Notes: generated from the sequence alone by a model not told the origin. Counted from the first letter of the stretch, positions 45,550-54,833 are shown. The stretch: DNA of 64,000 nucleotides from Hymenobacter swuensis DY53 (GCF_000576555.1 NZ_CP007145.1:1922001-1986000), one strand, 5' to 3'. Translations and numbers: made by a program.

Positions 45550-48537
45550 TTACAGAGAGAAGTTGACGCCGAACGTGAAGGTGCGGGCGCTGGGGTAGGG
45601 CAGGTAGTCGATGCCCACCGAGGGTACCTGGTTCGCGCCCTTCTTCACCGTGTTGACTTCCGGATCGAAGCCGTCGTATTTGGTAATCACGAACAGGTTC
45701 TGGCCCGTAGCGTACACGCGCAGACCTTTGAATGCCTGGCCTAGGTCGCCGACGGTGTAGGAAAGCGTGACGTTGGACATTTTCAGGAAGTTACCCTTCT
45801 CCAGGTAGCGGGTAGAAGCTGCCGAGGCGTTGCCCAACGACTCTTTGACGGGATTCTCGAAGGTGGACAGCGCAATGTTTTTGCCCGCCCCGATCTGGCC
45901 CACGTTCCCGAAGGCGTTAACGGTGTTGTTGTAGATGTACTGCCCGAAAGCCCCGGTCATGTTGGCCACCAGCGAGAGTTTGCCGAAGCGGGCATTGGCG
46001 CCCAGGCCCAGCAGCGTGCGGGGGTTAGGGCTGCCGCTATACACGGGCGTAGTGCCGATGTCGGCCAGTCCATTGTCAAGGATGCCGTTGTACTGGTTCA
46101 GGAAAAAGGCGTTGATCGGGTAGCCGTTGGTGATGAGCTGCGAAGTAGCCCCCGACAGGCCCTGGCCGTTGATGGCCCCAGTAATGATGGCCGCTCCCAC
46201 CAGATCCTTCACCTCGTTGCGGATGAACGTGGCGTTGGCATTGAAGCCCACATCCACCTTCTCATTGGCTACGATAACCGTGGCCAGCGCCATTTCCACG
46301 CCCTTGTTGATAATCTGTCCGTCCAGGTTTCGCCACCGGATGGGGGCGTTGGAAGGCCGGGGCTCAATGGGCACCGAGGGGAACAGAATGTCGGTGGTTT
46401 TCTTGTAGAAGTAGTCGGCCGTCAGGGTCAGGCGGTTGTTGAGCACGCCCACGTCGATGCCGGCGTTGTACTGGGCATCGGCCTGCCACTTCAGGTCATC
46501 GTTGCGGGCGTTGAGTGGCGACTGGTCGCCATTGTTGTCGAGCGAGTAGCGGGGCTGGGCCGAGCCGGCCGGAAACTCCTGGTTGCCGGTGCGGCCAAAG
46601 CCGGCGCGCAGCTTCAGCTGGCTGAGCTTTTCGGCGGGAAAGAAAGCCTCCCGGCTCAGGTCCCAGGCCACGGCGAAGGACGGGAAATAGCCCACGCTCT
46701 TGTTGGGCCCGAACTTGCTGCTCTCGTCGCGCCGCAGCGTGCCGGTAAAGACGTACTTGTCTTTGAAGTTCAGAATGGCCCGCCCGAAATACGACTGCAG
46801 CTCCGATGATGGGTCGATAAAGGACGACACGTTGCGGTTACCCGAGCCCGAGGTCTGGATGTAGTTGGTGTAATCGAGGCCGTACACCCCGAAGCCGCCC
46901 CGGTCAGGGTTGCCGTAGGCGTTGATATTGGAACCCTGGTTGGCAAACTCAGTGTACTCGTAGCCTATCACGGCGTTGAGGTTCAGGTCGCTGGCCACCT
47001 GCTTGTTGAAGCTCAGCGTGTGGGCCATCTGTTGAGTGGTCAGCTCGTTATTGCTGATGCTGGCGTAGCCCTGGTTTTCGATGCCGGGGTAGTTGATCAG
47101 GCGCTGGTCGATGGAGGTGCGCCGCTCCCCGATATTGTAGTTCACGCTGATCAGGGCCCGGTACTGAAGCCAATCGGTAAACTTATAGTAGGGTGAGGCG
47201 CTGGCCAGAATGGTGGTCACGCGGGCGTTGTCGTTGAAGTACTCCTGGGCCGCCAGCGGGTTCACCACGCTGCCCTGCTCAATAAAGAGCGAGCCATCGG
47301 GGTTGCGCAGGGGCTGGGTGGGGTTCCACTGCAGGGCCTGCCCAATGAGCGAGCCCCGGAAGCCGGCGTCGGTGGTGATGTTGGCCAACTCCTCGCGGAA
47401 CTGGCTGGCGGCAATGTTCACGTCGAAACCCAGCTTCTTGCTTTCCAGAAACTGTAGGTTGGTATTGAGGTTAGCGCTGTACTTCTTGAAGCCGGTTTTT
47501 CTCACAATGCCTTCCTGGTCGAGGTAGCCCAGTGAGAGGCGGTAGCGGCCGGTTTCGCTGCCCCCGCTGATGCCTACGTTGTAGTTCTGCAGGTAGCCCG
47601 TGCGCAGAATTTCCTTGAGTGCGTCCACGTCGCCGCCCTTGTCGTTGGCGGCTGGGGCGCCGTAGTAGGTTAGGGCCTGTCGGTACTGGCCGGCGTCGAG
47701 GAAGCCGGGCCGGCGCAACAGGCTCGAGAAGCCGTTGGAGATGCCCACGTTCAGTTGCGGCGCGCCGGAAACCCCTTTCTTGGTGGTAATGAGCACTACG
47801 CCATAAGCGGCCCGGGAGCCGTAGATGGCCGTGGCCGAGGCGTCCTTAAGCACCGTCACCGACTCCACGTCGTCGGGATTGAGGAAGTTGAGCGGGTTAC
47901 TGTCGGCCCCGGCGCCCACGTCAACGGAGCCCACCAGCCCCGGGCGGGCCGTGCGGCCGTCGAGCGGTACGCCATCCACCACGTACAGCGGCTGGCCCGA
48001 GCCCGTCACGGCCGAGTTGCCGCGGATGCGGATGGTGGAGGGCCCGCCCGGCTGGCCGCTGTTGTTGCTCACCTGCACCCCCGATACGCGGCCCTGAATG
48101 AGCTGGTCGGGGGAGGTGAAGGTACCCTTGTTGAACTCCTTGGGCGTGAGCGTGGTGACGGCCCCGGTCAGGTCACTTTTCTTGGCCGTACCGTAGCCCA
48201 CTACCACCACTTCGCTCAGGGCCTGGGCATCCTCGGAGATGGTGATGTTGAGGGCCACGGGCTCCGCTCCAACCGTAACAGCCCGAGTCTGGGACTTGTA
48301 GCCCACCGAGGAAACCAGCAGCTCGTAGCTGCCCGGGGCAATGCGCAACTCGTACCTGCCGGTTGCATCGGTAGGGGCGGCCACGGTGGTGCCTTTCACA
48401 AGCACCGTGGCCCCGATAACGGGGGAGCCGTTGGGCTCCGCCACAGTACCTCGGATGATACCTTGCCCCATGGCAGCACCAGTTAGCGCCACGAAGCCAG
48501 TTATCAGTCCGGCTCGAATCTGTAAGAATGCCGACAT
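45550..48537 (-). CDS. susC: SusC/RagA family TonB-linked outer-membrane protein
   Basis: This 995-residue protein has an N-terminal signal (residues 8-24), then a carboxypeptidase-D-like domain (about 27-105: IIRGTVAEPNGSPVIGATVL), the TonB box/plug start ALSEVVVVGYGTAKKSDLTG and a large beta-barrel ending SARTFTFGVNFSL. It imports oligosaccharides across the outer membrane with SusD, powered by TonB. It is the first gene of the sugar locus, read away from the LacI regulator gene; the 278-nt gap between them carries a 36-bp candidate operator. Length is normal for the family. Confidence 0.96.
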   Translation of the reverse strand: MSAFLQIRAGLITGFVALTGAAMGQGIIRGTVAEPNGSPVIGATVLVKGTTVAAPTDATGRYELRIAPGSYELLVSSVGYKSQTRAVTVGAEPVALNITISEDAQALSEVVVVGYGTAKKSDLTGAVTTLTPKEFNKGTFTSPDQLIQGRVSGVQVSNNSGQPGGPSTIRIRGNSAVTGSGQPLYVVDGVPLDGRTARPGLVGSVDVGAGADSNPLNFLNPDDVESVTVLKDASATAIYGSRAAYGVVLITTKKGVSGAPQLNVGISNGFSSLLRRPGFLDAGQYRQALTYYGAPAANDKGGDVDALKEILRTGYLQNYNVGISGGSETGRYRLSLGYLDQEGIVRKTGFKKYSANLNTNLQFLESKKLGFDVNIAASQFREELANITTDAGFRGSLIGQALQWNPTQPLRNPDGSLFIEQGSVVNPLAAQEYFNDNARVTTILASASPYYKFTDWLQYRALISVNYNIGERRTSIDQRLINYPGIENQGYASISNNELTTQQMAHTLSFNKQVASDLNLNAVIGYEYTEFANQGSNINAYGNPDRGGFGVYGLDYTNYIQTSGSGNRNVSSFIDPSSELQSYFGRAILNFKDKYVFTGTLRRDESSKFGPNKSVGYFPSFAVAWDLSREAFFPAEKLSQLKLRAGFGRTGNQEFPAGSAQPRYSLDNNGDQSPLNARNDDLKWQADAQYNAGIDVGVLNNRLTLTADYFYKKTTDILFPSVPIEPRPSNAPIRWRNLDGQIINKGVEMALATVIVANEKVDVGFNANATFIRNEVKDLVGAAIITGAINGQGLSGATSQLITNGYPINAFFLNQYNGILDNGLADIGTTPVYSGSPNPRTLLGLGANARFGKLSLVANMTGAFGQYIYNNTVNAFGNVGQIGAGKNIALSTFENPVKESLGNASAASTRYLEKGNFLKMSNVTLSYTVGDLGQAFKGLRVYATGQNLFVITKYDGFDPEVNTVKKGANQVPSVGIDYLPYPSARTFTFGVNFSL

Positions 48538-48628
48538 AAGCAGTGGGATTTTGAAGTGGGAATGCGGCTAAAGGTGCAGTATTAACTGCAACAAAATCAA
48601 GCAGTAACACAATAGAAAATACGAATTT

Positions 48629-48664
48629 TCTTCCGAAATCGGTAACGTAATCGATTTCGGAAGA
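48629..48664. promoter_or_regulatory. Candidate LacI-family operator, 36 bp
   Basis: Two 17-nt arms (TCTTCCGAAATCGGTAA and TAATCGATTTCGGAAGA) match at 15 of 17 positions around a central CG (48646-48647), the even symmetry typical of LacI-family sites. It is 92 nt upstream of susC and 152 nt upstream of the divergent regulator gene, so one site could control both. The gap 48538-48815 shows no gene. Confidence 0.65.
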
Positions 48665-48815
48665 CTATTCTTTTTTTGTGATTTTGGCTATGTCCCGGCT
48701 TTTTTGTCGATTGTAGCCAAATCGGTGTGTGTTTGCTTACTTACTGGGTGCCGCTGGACGGTATCTGTGCCGGCTTTTTCCTCTCCTCTGTTCTGCTTTC
48801 TTACCTCCTCCTCAC

Positions 48816-49850
48816 ATGAAAAGAGCTACGTTGCGCGACATTGCCCAGGCCTTAGGGGTTACCGTGGCTACCGTGTCGCGGGCCTTGAAAAATTATCCCG
48901 ACATCAGTACTGCCACCAAGCAAACTGTGCTGGCTGCCGCCGAACGGCTCCATTACGCCCCGCACCCGATGGCCGTGAAGCTGCGTCAGCAAGCCTATAA
49001 AGTGGTGGGGGTAGTAGTGCCCGATATTGTGCATCCGTTTTTTTCGGATGTTATCAGCGGCATCGTAGACGTGATGGAAGCCCTGGGCTACCACATCATT
49101 CTCAGTCAAAGCAACGAGAGTTACGAGAAGGAAATCCGGGTGACGCAGATGCTGCAGGCTACCGGGGTCGATGGGCTGCTGGTGTGCCTTTCCAATGAAA
49201 CGGTAAGCATCGACCACCTGCGCGCTTTGCAGGAATATGACCTGCCAGTGGTGCTGTTCGACAAAATAAGCCCGTTGCTGGATGCCAGCAGCGTGGTAAC
49301 CAACGATTTTCAGGGGGCTTACGATGCTGTGGCGCACCTGCTCGACCAGGGATACACCCGCGTGGCCCACCTCAAAGGGCCGCCGCACCCCGAAAATACC
49401 CGGCAACGCTTCCTGGGCTACCAGGCGGCGCTGGCGGCGTATGGGCTGCCTTTCCGGCCCGAGTATGTGGCGGAATGCCACACCGTCACGCACGACGAGG
49501 GGGCGACTTTTGCGCGCCGTTTCATGGCCCTGCCCGAGCCGCCCCAGGCCCTGTTTGCCGTTTCCGATTCAGTGGCTATCGGGGCCATTACGGCCCTGAA
49601 GGAAGCTGGCTGGCGGGTGCCCCAGGACATGGCCGTTATCGGCTTCAGCGACTGGTCGGTGTGCCGGATGCTGGAGCCAAGCGTCAGCTCCGTTTCCCAG
49701 CCCGGTTACGATATCGGCCGGCGCGCCAGTGAACTGCTGTTACGCGAGATTCAGCAGTTGCGCGAGGAGCTGCTGCCGGAGCACAGCCGCGTGGTGCTCG
49801 ATGCCACGGTGCAGGTGCGGCAGTCGTCGCAACGGCCAGTTGGCGGTTGA
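48816..49850 (+). CDS. LacI family transcriptional regulator
   Basis: This 344-residue protein has the LacI helix-turn-helix at residues 4-25 (TLRDIAQALGVTVATVSRAL) followed by the hinge and a periplasmic-binding-protein-like sugar sensor: VVGVVVPDIVHPFFSDVISG, GVDGLLVCLSNET, VVLFDKI, YTRVAHLKGPP, ALFAVSDSVAIGAI, VIGFSDWSVC. It is divergent from susC and likely represses the sugar locus until its sugar ligand appears. The chosen ATG 48816 (MKRATLRD) sets the helix-turn-helix at the usual distance from the N-terminus; an earlier GTG/ATG would add a hydrophobic extension. Confidence 0.95.
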   Translation: MKRATLRDIAQALGVTVATVSRALKNYPDISTATKQTVLAAAERLHYAPHPMAVKLRQQAYKVVGVVVPDIVHPFFSDVISGIVDVMEALGYHIILSQSNESYEKEIRVTQMLQATGVDGLLVCLSNETVSIDHLRALQEYDLPVVLFDKISPLLDASSVVTNDFQGAYDAVAHLLDQGYTRVAHLKGPPHPENTRQRFLGYQAALAAYGLPFRPEYVAECHTVTHDEGATFARRFMALPEPPQALFAVSDSVAIGAITALKEAGWRVPQDMAVIGFSDWSVCRMLEPSVSSVSQPGYDIGRRASELLLREIQQLREELLPEHSRVVLDATVQVRQSSQRPVGG

Positions 49851-49890
49851 TTTCTTATCCCAGATCAAGGCCTTAGCTGTATCGTAACGG

Positions 49891-49898
49891 TACCTTTG
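49891..49898 (+). promoter_or_regulatory. Candidate -7 element TACCTTTG
   Basis: TACCTTTG matches the TAnnTTTG consensus 67 nt upstream of the dioxygenase start at 49966 on the coding strand. TTAG lies about 15 nt upstream where a -33 box would be expected; the match there is weak. Confidence 0.45.
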
Positions 49899-49965
49899 CC
49901 CCTGTTGCTGTCCGGATGTAAGCTAGTGCCTGCCGCCGGCTGCTCAGCATTTTACCGCTTCCGTT

Positions 49966-50799
49966 ATGAACTCCCTGCAAGACCTCCACAAAACCGCCCG
50001 CAGCTTCCAGACGACCGCCAAAATGCCGGTGCTTTTCGTCGGGCACGGCTCGCCGATGAACGCGCTGGCCGATAACGCCTTCACCCGTACGCTGCACCAA
50101 CTGGGCCTCGACATCCGCAACCGGCAGCCGCCGCGGGCGGTGCTGGTGGTGTCGGCGCACTGGCTCACACGCGGCACCTTCGTGGCCGTGAACGAGCGGC
50201 CCGAAACCATCCACGATTTTGGCGGCTTTCCGCAGGAGCTGTTTGCCATGCAGTACCCCGCGCCCGGCGCGCCCGACGTGGCCCAGGAGGTACTGAAGGC
50301 TCTGCCCGACGCCCACCCCACCGACGAGTGGGGCCTCGACCACGGGACATGGACGGTGCTACACCACGTTTTCCCTGAGGCCGATATTCCGGTGTTCCAG
50401 CTCAGCATCGACTATCACCAGCCGATGACCTACCACGCCGAGCTGGCCCGGCAGCTGCAGTTTCTGCGCCGCCGGGGCGTGCTGATTCTGGGCAGCGGCA
50501 ACATCGTGCACAACCTGCGCCAGAGCATGCCCAAGCTTATGGCCGATGATGCCACGCCCTATGCCTGGGCTTCGGAGTTCGACGAGTGGGCCAAGCGCAA
50601 AATCGACCAGCGCGACCTGCTGGCGCTGGCCCATTACCAGCAGGCCGGCGCCAGCGGCCCCCTCGCCGTGCCCACCCCCGACCACTACATCCCGCTGCTC
50701 TATAGCCTAGCCTTGGCTGAACCCGACGACGACATCCGCCACGCCTACGAAGCTGTGGAATACGGCGGCTTGAGCATGCGCACGTTTGTGGTGGGATAG
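49966..50799 (+). CDS. LigB-type extradiol dioxygenase (DODA/YgiD-like)
   Basis: This 277-residue protein belongs to the class III extradiol ring-cleavage dioxygenase family. Metal-binding His residues are in FVGHGSPMNAL (H27) and VSAHWLTRG (H65), with more in GLDHGTWTVLHHVFP. LILGSGNIVHNLR near the middle is a strong family marker. Members include plant 4,5-DOPA dioxygenase and E. coli YgiD, which open the ring of DOPA-like catechols; YgiD binds zinc. The natural substrate here is unknown. It is a single gene in the cytoplasm. Confidence 0.9.
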   Translation: MNSLQDLHKTARSFQTTAKMPVLFVGHGSPMNALADNAFTRTLHQLGLDIRNRQPPRAVLVVSAHWLTRGTFVAVNERPETIHDFGGFPQELFAMQYPAPGAPDVAQEVLKALPDAHPTDEWGLDHGTWTVLHHVFPEADIPVFQLSIDYHQPMTYHAELARQLQFLRRRGVLILGSGNIVHNLRQSMPKLMADDATPYAWASEFDEWAKRKIDQRDLLALAHYQQAGASGPLAVPTPDHYIPLLYSLALAEPDDDIRHAYEAVEYGGLSMRTFVVG

Positions 50800-50828
50800 G
50801 AAGAGAGGTCAGTATGTGACATAGGACG

Positions 50829-50885
50829 TCATGCTGAGCATGTGGCGCATCAAGCCAGGGTCCGGAGGCGAAGTCGAAGCATGAC
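50829..50885. repeat. Degenerate TCATGCTGAGC element
   Basis: CGTCATGCTGAGCATGTGGCGCATCAAGC at 50829-50857 closely resembles the left arm of the perfect repeat at 18118; the far end GAAGCATGACG (50875-50885) keeps only the terminal complement. It appears to be a decayed or deleted copy. It lies between the dioxygenase and aminopeptidase genes. Confidence 0.6.
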
Positions 50886-50975
50886 GTGCTTTCGTTGACG
50901 TTCTATAGGCCCCAGGCAACGCCTGCGCCACGGGCGGCATCTGGCGAAGCACAGGTTTTCTACCTTGTGCCCTCT

Positions 50976-53447
50976 ATGCGCCAACTCCTCCCGCTGCTGC
51001 TCAGCGCCGCCACGGCCACCTCGACGGTAGCCCAGTCACCCGCCACTACCTACCGCGCTACCGAGCGTAAAGTCAACGACTTGGTGCACACCAAGCTGGA
51101 CCTGCGCTTCGACTACGCCAAGCGCTACGCCTACGGGCAGGAATGGGTCACGCTGAAACCCCACGGTTACGCCACCGACTCGCTTCGGCTGGATGCCAAA
51201 GGCATGGATATCAAAGCCGTGAGTCTGGTGCGGAACGACGTGCCTACGCCACTCAAGTACACCTACAACCAGCGGAAGCTGCTGATTGGATTGGGGCGCA
51301 TGGTGCCAGCAGGGGAGGCCTACACCATCTACATTGAATACACGGCCAAGCCCGACGAACTGGATATAAAAGGCAGCGAGGCCATCGGTGGGGCCAAGGG
51401 CCTGTACTTCATCAACCCCGATAGCGCCGTGGCGGGCAAGCCGGTACAGATCTGGACCCAGGGCGAAACGGAGTCTAACTCGGCTTGGTTTCCCACCATC
51501 GACAAGCCCAACCAGAAATCCACTTCCGAAATCAGCCTGACGGTGCCCAGCAAGTACGTCACGCTCAGCAACGGCGCCCTCGTCAGCCAGACGCCCGCTG
51601 GCCTTGGCCTGCGCCGCGACACCTGGAAGATGGACCAGCCGCACGCGCCCTACCTGTTCATGCTGGCCGTCGGTGACTTCCGCAAAACTACCGACACCTG
51701 GCGCGGCAAGGAAGTCAGCTACTACCTGGAGCCGCAGTACGCCGGGCAGGCCCGCGCTGTTTTCGGCAAGACGCCGCGCATGCTAGAGTTCTTTTCGGAG
51801 CGGCTCGGGGTGGCGTACCCGTGGAAAAAGTACGCCCAGGTGGTGGTACGCGACTACGTGGCCGGGGCCATGGAAAACACGTCTGCCTCCCTGTTCGGGC
51901 CCCACGCCCAGGGCTCGGCCCGCGAAGTGGCCGACTGGGACTACACGCTGGTGGAGCGGGAAATTGCGCACGAACTGTTTCACCACTGGTTCGGCGACTA
52001 CGTGACGGCCGAAAGCTGGAGCAACCTGACCGTAAACGAGAGCTTCTCCAATTTCTCGGAGGTGCTCTGGGCCGAGCATGAGTATGGCCCCGATGCTGGC
52101 GCGGCCCAAGCCTACCGCAGTCGGCAAAACTACCTCGGTAACCCCGCCAACCACTCCCGGCTGCTGGCCCGCTACCAGTATGCCGACAAGGAGGACCTGT
52201 TCGATGCCGTAAGCTACCAGAAGGGTGGCAGCATCCTGAACATGCTGCGCACCTACCTGGGCGAGGCGGTTTTCTTCAGTGGCCTGAAAACTTACCTGAC
52301 GCAGAATGCCTTCGGGACCGGCGAGCCGCACCAACTGCGGCTGACCCTGGAGCAGGCTTCGGGCCAGGATCTGAACTGGTTTTTCAACCAGTGGTACTAC
52401 CGCCCCGGCCACCCCGTGGTCAGCATAGACTACGCCTATGACGCCGCCCGACGGGAGCAAACCGTAACCATCAAGCAAACCCAACCCGGCCCCATCTACC
52501 AATTGCCAATGGCGGTGGATGTGTACCTGAACGGCCGGCCCCAGCGCCACCAGATTACCGTGCGCCAAGTCACCGAAACCTTCCACTTCCCGGCTGCCAG
52601 CCGGCCCGAGTTGGTGAACGTGGACGCCGATAAGGTGCTGCTCTGGCAGAAAACCGATAACAAGTCCCTCACCGAATACGCCGCCCAGCTCCGCCTCGCC
52701 TCGCGTTACCTCGACCGGCGCGAAGCCCTGGCCGCTGCCCAGACCCAACTCAAAGCCCAGCCCGCCGACGCGCTGGCCCGCCAGCTGCTGACGGCTGGCC
52801 TCACCGATAAGTCGCCGGTACTGCGCCAGTTCGCCATCGAAGCCTTCGACCTGCAGATTGTCGCCCAGCGCAAAGCCGCCGCGCCGGCCCTGGCCCGGCT
52901 GGCCGCCACCGACGCCTCGGTACAGGTGCGGGCTGCCGCCCTCACGGCTTTGGGCTCCCTAAAGGACAAGCAGTATCTGCCACTATTCACAAATGCCCTG
53001 GCCAATCCCTCGTACCGGGTGCAGGGCGCGGCGCTGCTGGGGCTGCTGGGGTTGCGGCCGGAGCAGGCGTTGGCCCGCGCCGCCACCTTCGAGGCCGACA
53101 ACAAAGGCTCCCTCACCGTGGCGTTGGTGCAGGTATACGGCCAGGCCGGCAGCCCTGCTCAATGGCCCCTGATGCGCACCAAATACGACGCTGCTGACCC
53201 ACCCACCCGCTTCAGTCTGCTAGGCAGCGTCGGCAGCATGATGGGCCGCACCGACGATGCCATGGCCCTCACCGAAGGCATCACCCGTATTAAGGACCTG
53301 ACCGTGCGCTACAAGCCCTACCTCGATGCCTCCCGCCTCATTGGCCTGCTCCGCCAGATTGAGCAGCAGCAAGCCACCCGCCCCAATGCCGCCCTGGTAG
53401 CTCAGATGGTCACGGCCGCCGTAGCCGAAATTGAAGCCGCCAAATAG
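50976..53447 (+). CDS. M1 family aminopeptidase with C-terminal HEAT-like repeats
   Basis: This 823-residue protein has a signal peptide (residues 1-20, ending TVA-Q). The M1 exopeptidase motif is GAMEN (297-301), and the zinc site is H332-E-L-F-H336 with E355 in NESFSNF. The usual NEGFA is replaced by NESFS. The last ~200 residues form helical HEAT/Armadillo-like repeats (APALARLAATDASVQVRAAA; LTALGSLKDKQYLPLF). It trims N-terminal residues of peptides in the periplasm or outside. Start ATG 50976 gives the signal peptide directly; the 30 codons before it do not look like coding DNA. It is monocistronic. Confidence 0.92.
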   Translation: MRQLLPLLLSAATATSTVAQSPATTYRATERKVNDLVHTKLDLRFDYAKRYAYGQEWVTLKPHGYATDSLRLDAKGMDIKAVSLVRNDVPTPLKYTYNQRKLLIGLGRMVPAGEAYTIYIEYTAKPDELDIKGSEAIGGAKGLYFINPDSAVAGKPVQIWTQGETESNSAWFPTIDKPNQKSTSEISLTVPSKYVTLSNGALVSQTPAGLGLRRDTWKMDQPHAPYLFMLAVGDFRKTTDTWRGKEVSYYLEPQYAGQARAVFGKTPRMLEFFSERLGVAYPWKKYAQVVVRDYVAGAMENTSASLFGPHAQGSAREVADWDYTLVEREIAHELFHHWFGDYVTAESWSNLTVNESFSNFSEVLWAEHEYGPDAGAAQAYRSRQNYLGNPANHSRLLARYQYADKEDLFDAVSYQKGGSILNMLRTYLGEAVFFSGLKTYLTQNAFGTGEPHQLRLTLEQASGQDLNWFFNQWYYRPGHPVVSIDYAYDAARREQTVTIKQTQPGPIYQLPMAVDVYLNGRPQRHQITVRQVTETFHFPAASRPELVNVDADKVLLWQKTDNKSLTEYAAQLRLASRYLDRREALAAAQTQLKAQPADALARQLLTAGLTDKSPVLRQFAIEAFDLQIVAQRKAAAPALARLAATDASVQVRAAALTALGSLKDKQYLPLFTNALANPSYRVQGAALLGLLGLRPEQALARAATFEADNKGSLTVALVQVYGQAGSPAQWPLMRTKYDAADPPTRFSLLGSVGSMMGRTDDAMALTEGITRIKDLTVRYKPYLDASRLIGLLRQIEQQQATRPNAALVAQMVTAAVAEIEAAK

Positions 53448-53460
53448 CCCGCATGGGCAT

Positions 53461-53925
53461 TCAGGGTCTTGAACGCATCAAAAGGCCATTCTCCGGATGC
53501 ACGTAAAACTCGGTTGATTCTTCAGTTATGGATTGTCTCAGCCGTTCCGAACTGATGCACCGCTGCGTGCGCTTATTCCAGATTTTTCCGTCGAGAAATT
53601 CTACCTGATCGGCCACGTACCAGTGAATCATTTCCCGGTAGCGCAACAGACGCGTGGGAATCCGAGCGAGAATTTCTGATTGGACTACGTTCCAGTGCTG
53701 GCCTACCTGTCCGCGCAGAAAGCGTCGGAGTAAGTCGTAGTTGATTTTGCCATTGTAGAATTGGGATGGGCGCTGGAACGGCTCTTTTTGGGGTAGCTCC
53801 TCGAAAGAAAAAGGTCGTTTCTCGTGACGGTGGTTGGAGTAGTCGCCACTAACTACGTAGCGCCGTTTGCTGCCGGACGTCTTCATTCGGCTGATGAGCC
53901 AGCGTTTTGGGGCTTTTTTCATCAT
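53461..53925 (-). CDS. Hypothetical 154-aa protein
   Basis: I do not recognise this protein. It is basic at the N-terminus (KKAPKRWLISRMKTSGSKRR), then has a central region rich in aromatic residues (FNGK-like FYNGKINYDLLRRFL, MIHWYVADQVEFLDGKIWN) and ends in a short tail. It has no signal or membrane helix. The start ATG overlaps the stop of the upstream Coq4-motif gene as TAATG, so the two are translationally coupled; ATG 53922 is an alternative start one codon in. A joint function is therefore likely but unknown. Confidence 0.6.
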   Translation of the reverse strand: MMKKAPKRWLISRMKTSGSKRRYVVSGDYSNHRHEKRPFSFEELPQKEPFQRPSQFYNGKINYDLLRRFLRGQVGQHWNVVQSEILARIPTRLLRYREMIHWYVADQVEFLDGKIWNKRTQRCISSERLRQSITEESTEFYVHPENGLLMRSRP

Positions 53926-54632
53926 TAGGCCTGAGTTCTGTCAGTTTGAGGCGTGGTGTGCAATGACAGGCTAATCAGGCCCCCTACCACCAGAATAGCA
54001 CCTGCCACGAACGGAAAACCGGCTCCAATCAGATCAGCCGCGTTGGCGGACCAGAGAAAGGGCAGGCAGAATAGCATGGCAGCCACGCCCACAAGCATAA
54101 GGCTGTAACTGCCCAAGTAGCTGATGCGGCGGTGAAGACTAGTTGGTTTCATGGTGGGCGTAATTTCGGTGTAGCGGCTGGAAAGACGGACTCGGAACTC
54201 GGTTAATGGTTCCCCTTGGCAGTGGGAAATTTCCAGGGTGGCAAGGGAAACGCAGTGCCGGCCCGACCGAAAATCCTGCCGAAACGTGCGCCAGTGACAA
54301 GGCAACAGTAGTAAACCGAATAAGAAGATGATAAGGCTGGGCAGCGTCCAGTTGCCATTACCCAGCATAAAGGCCTGTAGTCGGATTTCCCCTAGCGGCT
54401 CCAATTCATAATTCAGCACTACGTGCTTTAAATCGTGGCTTTCGAAGCCCGGAATCAGCGTAAGCTGCCGGGCCAGCAGGCAATCGGCTAGTTCCTTGCC
54501 CACGGTTCCGGCGGGTAGTTGGCCTAGTGCCGCCACCTTGCGGTGATAAGGCGCCATATCGTGGAATCGTTCTATGCCCCAGACTGATAAAAAGAAAGCT
54601 TGCCGGATAATCTGCTCTGCGAAAGAATACAT
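53925..54632 (-). CDS. Coq4-motif membrane protein
   Basis: This protein of about 235 residues carries H-D-L-K-H followed by 11 residues and E (residues 66-70 and 82 from ATG 54632), exactly the HDxxH-x11-E zinc motif that marks the Coq4 family. Coq4 acts in ubiquinone biosynthesis as a C1-decarboxylase/hydroxylase and scaffold. Here the motif precedes three hydrophobic segments (LPSLIIFLFGLLLLP; LMLVGVAAMLFCLPFLW; AGAILVVGGLISLSL), a build not usual for Coq4. Start ATG 54632 is favoured because TACCTTTA, a -7-like sequence, lies 10 nt upstream; ATG 54752 would add 40 residues. Confidence 0.65.
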   Translation of the reverse strand: MYSFAEQIIRQAFFLSVWGIERFHDMAPYHRKVAALGQLPAGTVGKELADCLLARQLTLIPGFESHDLKHVVLNYELEPLGEIRLQAFMLGNGNWTLPSLIIFLFGLLLLPCHWRTFRQDFRSGRHCVSLATLEISHCQGEPLTEFRVRLSSRYTEITPTMKPTSLHRRISYLGSYSLMLVGVAAMLFCLPFLWSANAADLIGAGFPFVAGAILVVGGLISLSLHTTPQTDRTQA

Positions 54633-54800
54633 AGGGCTATATAAAGGTAGCCGCTGCCCAGCGAAAAGTCGCCGGATACAAGGGATGATTCGCGAAAGTA
54701 GCAGGTTCGTATGGTTGGGATTTGACTGGTTTTCGAGTGAAATACGCTGCATGCAGGCAAACCCACAACCGGCCGACCCAACTCTGCGCGCCGAAGCGCG

Positions 54801-54808
54801 TACCTTTG
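54801..54808 (+). promoter_or_regulatory. Candidate -7 element TACCTTTG
   Basis: TACCTTTG on the coding strand, 25 nt before the ATG of the GH63-type gene at 54834, matches the TAnnTTTG consensus. A clear -33 box is not seen. Confidence 0.45.
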
Positions 54809-54833
54809 CGCTGGGAGTATTACCCCCAATGGT

